64,000 nucleotides of DNA from Azorinus chamasolen (taxonomy: Eukaryota; Mollusca; Bivalvia; Cardiida; Solecurtidae): positions 79,760,153-79,824,152 of the forward strand of contig OY755241.1 of NCBI GenBank assembly GCA_963576725.1. The letters are read 5' to 3'. Shown in pieces: positions 35,563 to 48,200 of the stretch. The notes below the pieces were generated by a model. It saw nothing but the letters and a program-made list of their open reading frames with translations, made no database searches and was not told the origin of the DNA. Numbering within the stretch: the stretch's first letter is position 1; the number at the start of each line of letters is the position of its first letter. The position numbers were made by a program, and so were the translations under genes.

Positions 35563-35939
35563 GTAACTTATTTGTAATAGGTATATGTGCGACGGGTTTG
35601 AATATGAATTAAATATAATTGAAAGGTGTAGTATAGATCATTTATGACGTTTAGGAAGGGACTGTGGTAAATAAATCGTTAAACCGAGAAGCGTTATTTA
35701 ACCGATTATTCTGAGCAGCAGTTACTACTGTACCCTTCACTCACATTTGTCACTGAATTTGAATAGAACGTTTTTAGCTCACTAAAGCTCAGAGTGCTCA
35801 GGGTGAGCTTTTGTGTTTTTCCGATGTCTGTCGTCCGACTGAAATACTGTTAACCACTTACTCCATGAATATTCATGAAATAGAAAGATGACATCATGAA
35901 TATTAATTATATTAAAGTTTAGAATGACCTATAAACACT

Positions 35940-37040
35940 CTAATCTTTTGCATCATCTCTCACAAATATTGAAGGATTTCAAATTGCTTTGGCACAAATG
36001 TTCAACTCAACAAGACAATGTGCACATAGTTTGATTCAGGCACGTGGGTCAAAGGTCAAGATCTCAATTCAAGGTCAAATGTTTTTAACCATACCCTGCG
36101 TGTCCGCTCAATTTCTCTTAAACCCTTGGAAGAATTTCAAAATGCTGTACTGGCACAAAGGTTTTTCATAAGACAATGTGCAGAGTGTTAGATTCAGACA
36201 CGTAGGTCAAAGGTCAAGGTCACAATTCAAGGTCATATCTCCATATCTGTATAACCCTTGGATGGATTCCAAAATACTGTGGCACAAATGGTCTTAATAA
36301 GCCGAGGTACAGACAGTAGGATTCAGGCATGTGAGTCAAAAGTCAAGTTCACAATTCAAGGTCATGGCCACAATTCAAGGTCAATTTTTCACACATTCTT
36401 GTCCGGACGATAACTCCTATATGGTTAATGCCATTTGAATGAAACTTCATACATGGAAAGACCATGATGAGAGGAATGGTCATGTATAAGGGCCATAAGC
36501 TTTGAATTTAATACTTTTGGAGTAATTGCTCTTTTTCACATTTTTTATCCAATCAATAACTCCTGTTCTACTGATGCCATTGGCATGAAATTTCATTTAT
36601 GGAAGGAGCATGACAGTATGAAGTGTTATGCACAAGTTTGATAAATCTTGCTTCAATAATAGTGGAGTTATTGCCCCCAATTTTCTGCAGAGTTATAGGA
36701 CTTTGAACTTTTTACATGGAAATTTGTCCGCAGGGTTTCGCCAAAACCTTTGATTGGATATTCGTTAAATTTCATAGGATTGATAAGCATTATGCCTAAT
36801 TGTGCATATCTTATTGCTGTTCCAGTTTGATGATTTTCTGCAGAGTTATAGGACTTTGAAATATTTACATGGAAAGGTTTCAGGGTTTCCCCAAGATCTT
36901 TGGTCGGATTTTCATGAAACTTCATAGGATTGATCAGCACCATGCATAGTTGTGCATAGTTTATTCCTCTTCTGGTTCGCTGATTTCTTGCAGATGTATG
37001 GTACTTTGGAACATTTTGTCCACGCACTGGGGGAGACATC
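35940..37040. repeat. Diverged tandem-core elements
   Basis: From 35960 to 36400 there are three ~115-bp units with 'cccttggaagaatttcaaa'-like and 'ggtcaaaggtcaagg' motifs. From 36400 to 36700 come 'cttgtccggacgataactcc'-type units. From 36690 to 37000 two ~165-bp units share 'ctgcagagttataggacttt'. No genes. Confidence 0.65.
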
Positions 37041-37068
37041 AGTTTTTGAATGAAAACAATTTGAAAGC

Positions 37069-37136
37069 TTGGTGCAAAACTATTCTAACTCCTTCACTAA
37101 AGTGAAGGAGTTAGAATAGTTTTGCACCAAGCCCTC
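37069..37136. repeat. Near-perfect palindrome, copy 1
   Basis: Arms 'gcttggtgcaaaactattct' (aactccttcac) and complement meet at 'taaagtg'. About 30-bp arms with no mismatch over most of their length. Sister copies are at 56713 and 57683. Confidence 0.9.
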
Positions 37137-39065
37137 GAATACTAGTTATTTCTTACATGAATATTGAACAGGTAAATGGTTAAACAGATACAGTAAAATG
37201 GTGATAATCTACAAACTATGTACAGTGTGTTCTGAGTCTCGATAATCCGATTTTTGGAGCACGCTTCTTGGTCCCTTCAATCAATTGCTTCATTAAATTA
37301 CTTGCCTAATCAGAGCATGCATTGCGGACACTTCAAAGTCAATTTATCACCCCTTCATTGTTGATGTCTCGTGGCTCCGTGTGTCCCTGGCAATTAGAGG
37401 TGCCGGAGTGTTTGTTTTGCAACTACTTGTGAATATCACCGTGTCCAACAGTATACATGTATGTAGGCAGTAATTGTGAGTTCAACCTGTACAACGCATA
37501 GTTGTATATAGTGCATCAATTCTTTACTTATATAAGTGATAACATTAAACACCATTCACAGCTGAGACTGACGTTTCACTGTAGTTTGCTGCACTTCACA
37601 ATAAACCCAAATTTGGTTTCAAACTATTAGACAAAGAACAGTCGTAACTTATAACCTCATACCTATGGATTTTAGAACTAATTAACACAATTTAGTGGTC
37701 ATTATAGAGAGGTTTTACTGTGATTGCATTACATCACTAACAAGAAAAATACCAATGACAACACTAGATCTATCAAAACTTTTTTACAAGACAAAAATAA
37801 ATCTGTTGCCAGGAAACCTATCACAATTAGTGCTGGTACACTCATCACCACCTGATGAGACTTATGGAGTGGTCGAAACAGTTAATATTACTGATTATTT
37901 TCATGTTTGATGATATTTTATCACCGTAGTTTATTTCACTATTTAAGTGTGATATACGACAGATTAACTAGTTTTAACCATGTCAATGAAAATTCATGCA
38001 TTGAGATGAAAATAAGTTTCAAGACTAGAGAAAACAAAGCAGAATTTCGGACACTCATGCCTCTTCTAGTGCTTCTGGAAAGTTTTCAGGTTTTTTTGGG
38101 GTACGTTTTCTAGATAAAGTAACTCTCGATCTCAAAAGCAGACTTAGGATGTTAGATTCCTAGAAGTTCTCTATACTTAGTACATTGTTCAATGAACTAC
38201 TGAGGGGTTGGTCCGACTTAGTACATTGTTCAATGAACTACTGAGGGGTTGGGTCGGACCTTTATAGCCCATCAATGCCTTCTGAGACCACCTGAGAGGT
38301 AGAAGCAGTTAGTTTACACACTATTAAGTATTATCCAAACAGCATATGAAAGATTGTTCATTGTAGGTTAGTAATTTATGGATGATGACAATGTTGGATT
38401 ACGCATCCAAAGTGAAACTAGGTCAAAGTTTGCATGTATTAATTTCCAAAACATCATCCTGAACATCAAATTAAAAACGGGTATACATGTTAACAAGACT
38501 ATTAAAAAAAGATCTAATTCTTGAAAAAACTACGGGTAGGTCTAATTGCAAATTATTTCCATGGAAAATTAATGTCCAAGACATGCCACAGCCCACCATT
38601 TGACACCTTATTTCTCTAACCTCCTCCGGCGGGAGGGGGGGGGACCCCCTCCTACACTCTCCCCCAGCTCGACACTTTGTGCCTCACTTTGCGTATAATT
38701 TCTCTCATGCCCTGGCTACGCCTATGGAATCCACAAAGTATGGTTTTATGGATAACCCGAGGGTAGCTGTAATTCGAGCATTTTCTCATTTCCCCGACAG
38801 TCCTCGGATTATCGCCATTTTTCTGTACATGTATTGCTGGAGTGTATATACTCATTTGGACTCAGTTAGCCAACATATGGGTTTTGGAGTTTTTGCCTTG
38901 TTTTATATAGAAATATATTGTGAAAACCTTGAAAATCTTCTCTTCTGAAATTGGAAGGTTCTCAGCTTTCATATTTGGCACATAGCATCAACTTGAAGTC
39001 CTCTACAAAAGTTACATCAATTATGCCTCTGGGTTCGAATGAGGCCCCGCCCCAGAGGTGTCTAG
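37137..39065. other. Mostly unique non-coding sequence
   Basis: Contains a lone right end of a CAGTAAAACC MITE at about 37685-37723 ('tagagaggttttactgt') and a direct 48-bp duplication at 38172-38256 ('acttagtacattgttcaatg' twice). A c/g-rich stretch lies at 38624-38665. Part of a tandem-core element ('cttctgaaattggaaggttc') lies at 38930-39060. Small open frames lack splice or codon support. Confidence 0.45.
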
Positions 39066-39238
39066 ATAAGAAATAGTACAGCCCACTGAGGGCCTTATTG
39101 CATTATAGTGACCTACCAATCAGCCGGAAAATAGTTTAAGGCCCGAAGCCGAAGGCTGAGGGCCTTAAACTATTTTCCGGCTGACTGGTAGGTCACTATA
39201 ATGCAATTAGGCCCGAAGTGGGCTGTACTATTTCTTAT
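39066..39238. mobile_element. 173-bp long palindrome (foldback MITE)
   Basis: Arms of ~82 bp: 'ataagaaatagtacagccca' ... 'accaatcagccggaaaatag' against the complement ending 'tgggctgtactatttcttat'. The loop is only a few bases at 'cgaagccgaaggc'. Arm divergence is very low, pointing to recent insertion or gene conversion between the arms. Confidence 0.9.
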
Positions 39239-39525
39239 AGTATACCGCATTTCTTTGTTCACGAACGTATTTTAGCTGCTAAGCAGTTCTGTGTTCCGTG
39301 ATTACCACCCACACCCATACACCCCTTAATACGTTTATTTCACCCTTTTTTCCAGTAGTATCAATCTGCAAAGCAATTATTGCGTTTACTAAACATTCTA
39401 AAAACCTTTTTGTATCAGTTATAATCAATTATCATTTTACAAAGGAAAAAAGTAGAAAAAGCTCCTTTTTAAATAAATTTCTTGGATGGAAATGTGCAAA
39501 CCCAGTATATACAGTAGAACATGTC

Positions 39526-39761
39526 TTAACCCTTCGCTTGCTATTCACGTCAATATACCTACCTGAAAATAATGAAGACCCAGATGAGACCGCTCCTGCA
39601 GGAGCTGTTTCATCAGGGTCTGCACTATTTACAAATTGATTGTGCAACCAGTGCACTCCACAGCAGTGATTGGATAGAGAAATAATTGTGGACAGTGTAT
39701 ACCACAGGGCATGGGTAAATAAGAAGAAATGTATTTTGAAATTCAGCAAGAGAAGGGTTAA
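39526..39761. mobile_element. TTAA-flanked MITE, family B
   Basis: Ends 'ttaacccttcgcttgctatt' and 'cagcaagagaagggttaa', core 'ccgctcctgcaggagctgtt'. Inverted relative to the copy at 26770. Confidence 0.9.
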
Positions 39762-40357
39762 GCGACAATTCATTAACTGAACACAGAAGTCTTAAAAAAC
39801 AGATTTTTGTTTAATGAAAGGCACAAAATTGCAGAAAGCTCTTACAGGGGGATTATTACCTCCCTTTAGGACGTTAAGCATAACTAATTACAGTATCTTT
39901 TTAAGTATGCACTAATTATGTACATATTTATTATTAATAATGAAACTAGTTATTTTCAATGTATATTGTTCAATCTTTAATTAACTTTCAAAAAAGCGGT
40001 TTTATTTTAAAATTTATTAATATATAACTTAGAATGAAGTAGGCCTAATCTATTTTCGAGCGTTTCCGTACACGCGTAAAATACCGGAAATTACCGAGCG
40101 TAGCGGGCACTATTGTGTCAAAGCGGGCACTATCGCGAATTAGTGACCGCTACGTCATACATAAGTAAAGAAGGCGCGTATTTGGATAAGGTATACTATT
40201 TTGATATAGGAACATGTTGAAAACTTTTAAAATATTCTCCTGATTGCTTGTGAGCGATATCAGGGCCATCATGGTCTTCTTGTTTATTTATTTATTTGTT
40301 TAACAAATAAATAAATAAATAAAAAGAGGGACAGTGTTTATTTCTAAACATACATCT
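39762..40357. other. AT-rich non-coding stretch
   Basis: No exon signal. Contains 'gtttatttatttatttgttt' / 'aacaaataaataaataaata', a perfect AT-rich inverted repeat at 40281-40322, preceded by a 'gggccatcatggtcttcttg' element end. Confidence 0.45.
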
Positions 40358-40605
40358 TTAACCCTTTCCCTGTTCTATATTTATTTCAAATTTCAATACC
40401 TACTGAATTTCATAAACAAAATAATGAGATATGGAAGGTAGAACATTGTAGCCATTTTAGAAAGTAAAGAAACGGATGTTTCAAATTCCAATTCGCAAAC
40501 AGAGCAGACCCTGATCAGACAGCTCCTCAGTATACAAGCCATCTGATGTTGGTCAACTCTGTTTGAGAATGTGTGAAAACAGGTTTATATGAAGGGAAGG
40601 GTTAA
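40358..40605. mobile_element. TTAA-flanked MITE, family A
   Basis: Ends 'ttaaccctttccctgttcta' and 'tgaagggaagggttaa'. The core is diverged ('agctcctcagtatacaagcc'). Confidence 0.85.
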
Positions 40606-40769
40606 TCTTTTGCATCATACAAATGCCTTTTCATGCTTTTGCAAACAAAGTAGACCAGAAGGTTTTTGTAGTAGCTGTGTGATCATGGTCTTCTGTTTGC
40701 TTATAGAATTATATATAGACATAATCTCAGTCTGAAATCCCTAAAAATTGTATGTTATAAAAAATAAAG

Positions 40770-40908
40770 TTAAACCTTTCCTTCATATAAATGCTTTTTC
40801 ATGCATTTGCAAACACATGCAGCTCCTATAGGAGCTGTCTAACCAGAGTCTGCTCCATTTGCTAGATATTTGTAATTGGGAATAAACATAGAACAGGGAA
40901 AGGGTTAA
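40770..40908. mobile_element. TTAA-flanked MITE, short internally deleted copy
   Basis: Ends 'ttaaacctttccttcatata' and 'agaacagggaaagggttaa', core 'gcagctcctataggagctgt'. At 139 bp it lacks most of the left interior of family A. Confidence 0.85.
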
Positions 40909-41029
40909 TGAATATACATAAAGTGACCAATTCCTGCATGAATATTCATTGAGAAAAGGGATAATAAGAAGTGTCCCAGTGTCAAATAGCTACTCAGCAT
41001 CTCGTCTGGATCCTAGATGTTAGCAAACA

Positions 41030-41632
41030 TCTTGGGGTCAGTTGATGTTAGCAAACATCTTGGGGTCAATTGATGTTAGCAAACATCTTGGGGTCAATTT
41101 ATATTAGCAAACATCTTGGGGTCAATTGATGTTAGCAAACATCTTGGGGTCAATTGATGTTAGCAAACATCTTGGGGTCAATTTATATTAGCAAACATCT
41201 TGGGGTCAATTGATGTTAGCAAACATCTTGGGGTCAATTGATGTTAGCAAACATCTTGGGGTCAATTGATGTTAGCAAACATCTTGGGGTCAATTGATGT
41301 TAGCAAACATCTTGGGGTCAATTGATGTTAGCAAACATCTTGGGGTCAATTTATATTAGCAAACATCTTGGGGTCAATTGATGTTAGCAAACATCTTGGG
41401 GTCAATTGATGTTAGCAAACATCTTGGGGTCAATTGATGTTAGCAAACATCTTGGGGTCAATTGATGTTAGCAAACATCTTGGGGTCAATTGATGTTAGC
41501 AAACATCTTGGTCAATTGATGTTGGCAAACATCTTGGGGTCAATTGATGTTAGCAAACATCTTGGGGTCAATTGATGTTAGCAAACATCTTGGGGTCAAT
41601 TGATGTTAGCAAACATCTTGGGGTCAATTGCA
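41030..41632. repeat. 28-bp minisatellite, about 21 copies
   Basis: Unit 'gatgttagcaaacatcttgg' plus 'ggtcaatt', highly homogeneous. 'ttatatt' variants recur at positions 41098, 41182 and 41350. One unit is shortened at 41509. The array is flanked by 'cagcatctcgtctggatcct' on the left and 'gcagagatgctgaacagctc' on the right, which look like the two sides of a family E core. Confidence 0.95.
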
Positions 41633-41935
41633 GAGATGCTGAACAGCTCGGCATAAAAATGTAATGGACTGAAATTGAACACTTTGAATGCAGGAGTTCA
41701 GTAATTTGAATTTGGGACACACACACGTGTTCTTGCATTTGCAAGCATTGTAGATGCAGATCACAGGGGCCATAGAGAAGCTTTATCAGAGTCTGCAACA
41801 TTTGCTGTTTAAAATTCTCTAACAATTTTAAGTCTTACCAACTAAATGGACTGTATAATTAAGCAGTCATGGACCAGTCCAGTTTGTTAAGCAGTGATGG
41901 ACCAGTCCAGTTTGAATGTTTATCATTCAAAGGGT

Positions 41936-42160
41936 TAACCCATTCTCTCAAAGGCTGTTTTTAGACACAATCTCTGAATAAATCTGAGAAGGAACATTTA
42001 CTAGAGAAAAGAAAAAATGTAGAATTGTGTAGTTATTAAACCAGTGTGATAAATAGAGTATTTGCTCCGTAGGAGCAAATGCTCTATTTATCACATTAGT
42101 TTCAAAAGGTGAATTTTATAGAGGCCTCAAACGGTGTCACTATGAGGATATGGGGTAAAC
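41936..42160. mobile_element. TTAA-type MITE, family C
   Basis: Starts 'gttaacccattctctcaaag'. Hairpin core 'gataaatagagtatttgctc' / 'gcaaatgctctatttatcac'. The right end 'tatgaggatatggggtaaac' is duplicated once more at 42178-42201. Confidence 0.75.
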
Positions 42161-42285
42161 AGACATCATAACGGTGTCAATATGAGGATATGGGGTAAAC
42201 ACACATCTTTTTTTTTTTTACAGCAGTACCATAGTTCACTTGTATGATGTTGTAGCTTACTACCCATTTTATTCTGAAATTACAG

Positions 42286-45200
42286 CAGTTTTACTCTTGG
42301 TTTTCAGACAATGGTGTTTGGAAGAATCTTGAGGAGTAAGTATTTGTTTCTTCATTATTTCATTGGTGTTACAAATGTTAACTCTTAATTTGCACACAAT
42401 CAGCCAGTATAAGATTATCTAAGCAAACAGTCTGGATGTAGATTAGCTGCTGTAAGCAAACAGTCTGGATGTAGATTAGCTGCTGTAAGCAAACAGTCTG
42501 GATGTAGATTAGCTGCTTAGTTGGATCTGGATGATCTATATGATATAAATATACTGTTTGTGAAAGATCTTCTCATAATGTCCATTATCCCTCTAGTCTA
42601 TGGAAACATCCCTCGTAATGTCCATTATCCCTCTAGTCTATGGAAACATCTCTCGTAATGTCCATTATCCCTCTAGTCTATGGAAACATCTCTCGTAATG
42701 TCCATTATCCCTCTAGTCTATGGAAACATCTCTCGTAATGTCCATTATCCCTCTAGTCTATGGAAACATCCCTTCTAATGTCCATTATATCTCTAGTGTA
42801 TGAAGACAGCTCTCACAATATCTATTATCTTTCTGGTCCATAGACACACCTCTCATATTAGTGTCCATTATGCCTCTAATCTCTCATAAAGTCCATTATC
42901 TCCCATGTTCATTGAGATGCCTCTGATAATGTCCATTTTCTGTCTAGTCCATGAGACACCTCTGGTAGTGTCCATTATCTCTCCAGTGCACAAAACCATC
43001 TTTTGACTCTGAGGTCTGTAATACACAAACAAACAGAAGACCCTGATTGGACAGCTTCTATGAGAGCTGTCTGATTTTGATCTTCTCTGTCTGCAATGGT
43101 ATAAAAATGTAGGATTATCAAATTATCAAGTAAAATTTTAAAATAAATCAACCCTTTAAATATAGAGATGCATTTTGAAATCTTTGTAAACAGTGTAGAC
43201 CCAGATCAGATATCTGATGTAGAAGCCATTTCATCCGGGTACTGTTTGCTTAAACCTTTCCTTCATACAAACACCTTTTCATGTATTTGCAAGCAGAATA
43301 GACTCCTACAGGAGCCGTCTTATCATGGTATGTGCTGTTTGCTAATGGAATTTGACAGATCTGTTTCTAAAAGGGCTACAATATTCCAACTTCTATATTT
43401 GGTTATAACTAATTTGCCCAAGCATATTCAGCAGATATTCTGCAATTCTTACACACCACACACTGTCCATAATGAAATGAGTTTTGCACTGCCCATATAA
43501 TGAAATGAACCTTAATTCTGTTCAGAATGAAGTCAGCCTTACACTACCAATAATAACATGTTTTGTTTTCCGCATTTAAGATGTGTGGGAAATGGCAACG
43601 GGATGGAGGAATGGAAGGAGACAGGTACGAATGAATGAGGAGAGGGAACAGAGGAGACATGAGAGGACGGAGAACCAGAGGGAGAGGAGGATGGAACGGA
43701 TGGACAGAGGTAGAGAGTTGGGTGAGGTGACTGGACCCCTCAGAGTGCCTTCAGCTTTGCACCCTAGCTGGTAAGTAGTTTTGAATAGAAAATCTCGCCA
43801 CAATTATCACACATAATATATCTGTTACAGTAAAATCCATCTGAACCGGACATTCAAATTACATGTAGTGTCAATGTCGGTATTTAAGACAGGTGGCAGT
43901 TTAATGCATGGTGAAAGTCATCCACAAAACTCCTCTTGAAGCTTTCTGCATGACTTTCACCCTGTGTCACCTACCTTAAAGTATCTAAATTATTAGGCGC
44001 CCACATGAAGATGTGGTTTCCCTATAGTAATCCGCTTGTCTGTCTGTCCATCCATCCGTCCATCCGTCTGTCCATTTTTAGTTTCCACACAATGTCTCCT
44101 TAACCCTTTCCCTCATATAAATGTGTTTTCACGCATTTGCAAACAGAGTAGACCCAGATCAGACGGCTCCTAGAGGAGCCGTCTGAACAGGGTCTGCTCT
44201 GCTTGCTAATAAAATTTGATAGATCTGTTTCTTTACTTTCTAAAATGTCTACAATGTTCCACCTTCCATATTTCTTTATAACTATTTTGTTAATGAATAT
44301 TCAGTAGGTATTGAAATTTGGCCTAAATACAGAACAGGGAAAGGGTTAAGGAATGGTCCAATTATCACCAAACTTGCTCAGTGTACTTGATATCCAAGTA
44401 CCTCACTTGGGGTCACACGAATTACCGAAATACCCCAGAAATATTGATTTCTCAAGTCACCTGTGTTTTGTGTGCCAGTTTTTTGTCAGTGGAAAAGCAA
44501 TGAAGAATTCTTTTTCATAGTTGTGATAATCTGAAATTGGGTTTGATGTTTGATTTTGTTCGACATATTTCAATGTGTTAAGGTAAATACATATCTTGCT
44601 GGAGTTGTATTCACGTGTCACGTAATGAACTTGATCCAAATTATTGGCTTGATCCAAAAATAGGTACTATTTATTTATTTATTCACTGCTTATTTAGTCC
44701 ATGCTAAATAAAACAAATGTGAAAGATACAGTTGCTAACAGTTTCACAATTAACCGTATTGAAACGTAGAAAACGACAGGTATTAGTTCGTTTTTTTTTT
44801 TAAGAATTCCAAGAAAAAGGTTCCTATTTAAAAACATAGTGACATACTGCACTAAAGCACATACATTCTTATTTCGCAATCAAGTGGGGCCTCGGATATT
44901 CGGCGACCTTCATAGCGATCGATATATTGAATGTAACTCTTCAAAAAGTCATATTACAATCAGATTTTATATAGATTTAGTGGTTATAAATAACAGAACA
45001 CAAGTTGACTACATGCTTTGTTTATTATATATTGGTGTGGTTTGAAATATAGATACTTGTGTTAAAATAAGGGTATTCTAGTGGCTTCACACAAAACTCT
45101 GCGCTACTTGTGTTAAAATTTAGGGTATTATGATATTTCGGTGATATTTGTTTCCATGCAATATCTCCTGAAGTAATAGTCCAATTTCACCAACTTTGCT

Positions 45201-48200
45201 TGGTGTACTTGATATCCAAATACCCCACATGGTTACTGTGTTGGGCAATTTCCGTGCCTTTTTGTTAAAATTACACGCATTTGTACTGCTGCACTCTGAT
45301 TAGCTGATTGGTTTCGTGCAATATCTCCTGAAGGAATGGTGCAATTTTCACCAAATTTGCTCATCAGTTTACTTGATATCCATTTGCTTCGTATGGGTTC
45401 TGTGGTCGGAGTAGTCTGCACATATCTGCTTCATATGGGTTCTGTGGTCGCCGTAGTCTGCACATATCTGCTTCATATGGGTTCTGTGGTCGCCGTAGTC
45501 TGCACATATCTGCTTCATGTGGGTTCTGTGGTCGGCGTAGTCTGCACATATCTGCTTCATATGGGTTCTGTGGTCGCCATAGTCTGCACATATCTGCTTC
45601 ATATGGGTTCTGTGGTCGGCGTAGTTTGCACATTTCTGCTTCATATTGGTTCTGTGGTCGCCGTAGTCTGCACATATCTGCTTCATATGGGTTCTGTGGT
45701 CGCCGTAGTCTGCACATATCTGCTTCATGTGGGTTCTGTGGTCGGCGTAGTCTGCACATATCTGCTTCATATGGGTTCTGTGGTCGCCATAGTCTGCACA
45801 TATCTGCTTCATATGGGTTCTGTGGTCGGCGTAGTTTGCACATTTCTGCTTCATATTGGTTCTGTGGTCGCCGTAGTCTGCACATATCTGCTTCATATGG
45901 GTTCTGTGGTCGGCGTAGTCTGCACATATCTGCTTCATATGGGTTCTGTGGTCGGCGTAGTCTGCACATATCTGCTTCATATGGGTTCTGTGGTCGGCGT
46001 AGTCTGCACATATCTGCTTCATATGGGTTCTGTGGTCGGCGTATTCTGCACATATTTATTGATGATGATACAATCTAGTGACATATCTTTTGAAAGCTTG
46101 ATCCGATTTCTATCAAACTTGTCCAATTTCTAACTAACTTGCTACCTATATGCTTATTATTCAAGTACCTAGCAAAGAGTACCCAATTAAGCAAATTACA
46201 TGCATATTTAATTATGCTGCTGCAGTTTTGCATTGGGAAAATCAGGCAAATATGAGGATGGCCATAACTGTTTTTATTATACGCCCGTTTGAAAAAACGG
46301 GACGTATTATGGAATGGCGCTGTCTGTCCGTCTGGCTGTCTGTCCGTCTGGCTGTCCGTCCGTCCGTCCGTCTGTAACATTGCGTTATGCAAAGATTTTA
46401 ACCGGTCTGTCTGTCTGTAACATCTCTAACTCAAGTTCCACTTGGTGGATCCTTCCCAAATTTAACCAAATTGTTTATCTAGACATGCTACAGTAGCCTG
46501 CCAAGTCCCGGCTCATTTATCCAAGGTCAAGGTCGCTTAATTGGACTTAGAATTTGCGTTTAGCATTTGCGTTAAGCAAAAATGTTAACCTCAATTTATG
46601 TGGAACAAGTCCACTTATTTACATAACACTTTGTGATAAAGCTTTGAAACTTGGAACACTTGTTCACCGTCACAACCTTCACCTGTAGGCAAGAGTAAGT
46701 AACTCTGTCAAGCATTTTGACTGAATTATGCCCCTTTTTAACTTAGAATTTTTGGTTAAGGCTTTGTTAAAGTCCATTTATTTACATAACCCTTTGAGAT
46801 AAAGCTTTTAAACTTAGAACACTTGTTCACCATCACAACCTTCACCTGTAGGCAAGAGAAAATAACTCTGTCAAGCATTTTGACCGAATTATGCCCCTTT
46901 TTAACTTAGAATGTTTGGTTAAGGCAAAATGTTAAGTCCACTTATTTACATAACCCTTTGAGATAAACCTTTAAACTTGGAACACTTGTTCACCATCACA
47001 ATCTTCGCCTGTAGACAAGATGGCATAACTCTGTCAAGCATTTTGACAGAATTATTCCCCTTTTTAACTTAGAATTTATGGTTAAGGCTTTGTTAAAGTC
47101 CATTTATTTACATAACCCTTTGAGATAAAGATTTTAACCATGGAACACTTGTTCACCATCACAAGCTTTACCTGTAGGCAAGAGTACATAACTCTGTCCA
47201 ACATTTGACAGAATTATGCCCCCTTTTAACTTAGAAATTTTGGTTAAAGTTTGGTTAAAGTCCACTTATTTACATAACCCTTTTAGATTAAGCTTTCAAA
47301 CTTGAAACATTTGTTCACCATCACAAGCTTCACCTGTAGGCAAGAGTACATAACTCTGTCTAACATTTTGACATAATTATGACGCTTTTTAGCTTGGAAT
47401 TTTTGGTTAAGGTTTTGGTTAAAGTCCACTTATTGACATAATCCTTTCAGATAAAGCTTTTAAACTTGAAACATTTGTTCACCATCAGAAGCTTCATCTT
47501 CATCTCAAGCATTTAGACACAATTATGGCACTTTTTAATTTAGAATTTTTGGTTAAGGTTTTTTGTTAAAGTATGCCTATTTACAACCTTGAAACTTGGT
47601 CGCAAAATTGGACTTAGAATTTGAACTTAGCAAATACGTTAATCCCAGTTTATGTTGAACAAAACCTCGACGGGCGTATATTGTGCCCACTGGCACTCTT
47701 GTTAAATAAGATATTTACTTGAATTTTTTTTATATTATCACCTTAATATGGAGATACAGATCTGGAGCACAAATTTCAAAGTGTCAAAACTTATAAGAAA
47801 TATTGAATCCGAGAAAGTTTGCAAGTGGGCGTATCATGTATTGTTTGCAGTACTCTTGTTTAGCAATGGCAGATACTGTAGAATCATATCTATATTATAC
47901 CATAAGCAAACAGAGCAGACCCTGATCAGACAGCTCCTATAGGAGCCGTCTGATCTGGCTCAACTATGTCTGGGTTTACTATGTTTGTACCCCATTCAAC
48001 ACAATAGACGGTTGTTTGAAAGGTTATGAGTTGCTGAGTAACTCAGTTTCACATCAGGATCCCAAACTGTTTGATCAAGATACAGGAGCCATCTAATCTG
48101 GGTCTGCTCTGTTTGCAATGGCATGAAAAGATGTATTTATGGAATAAGGGATTGTAAGCAATAAATCAATATATACACAGATACATGTTCCTTATTACCA

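Larger units (their letters stand above)
29700..35930 (+). repeat. Four-fold tandem segmental duplication (1.47-1.70 kb units)
   Basis: Units start at about 29792, 31258, 32726 and 34428 (each at 'taaatttgtatatgcaattc') and the last ends at about 35926. Each carries, in order: a diverged internal echo of its own start ('gtattaaatgtgtatatgca'), a family A MITE, a family D-like 'cacattaatattcatggagt' stretch, a 38-bp minisatellite (2, 2, 8 and 3 copies), a 69/70-nt exon-like sequence and a truncated 'ttagctcact' element end. Copies differ by only a few percent, so the amplification is recent. The echo between unit start and interior offers a seed for unequal crossing-over. Confidence 0.95.

Noticed and set aside
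45336..46133. A 265-codon plus frame and overlapping 217-229-codon minus frames
   Set aside because: 42-bp array; frames are open on both strands simultaneously and encode only the repeated unit.
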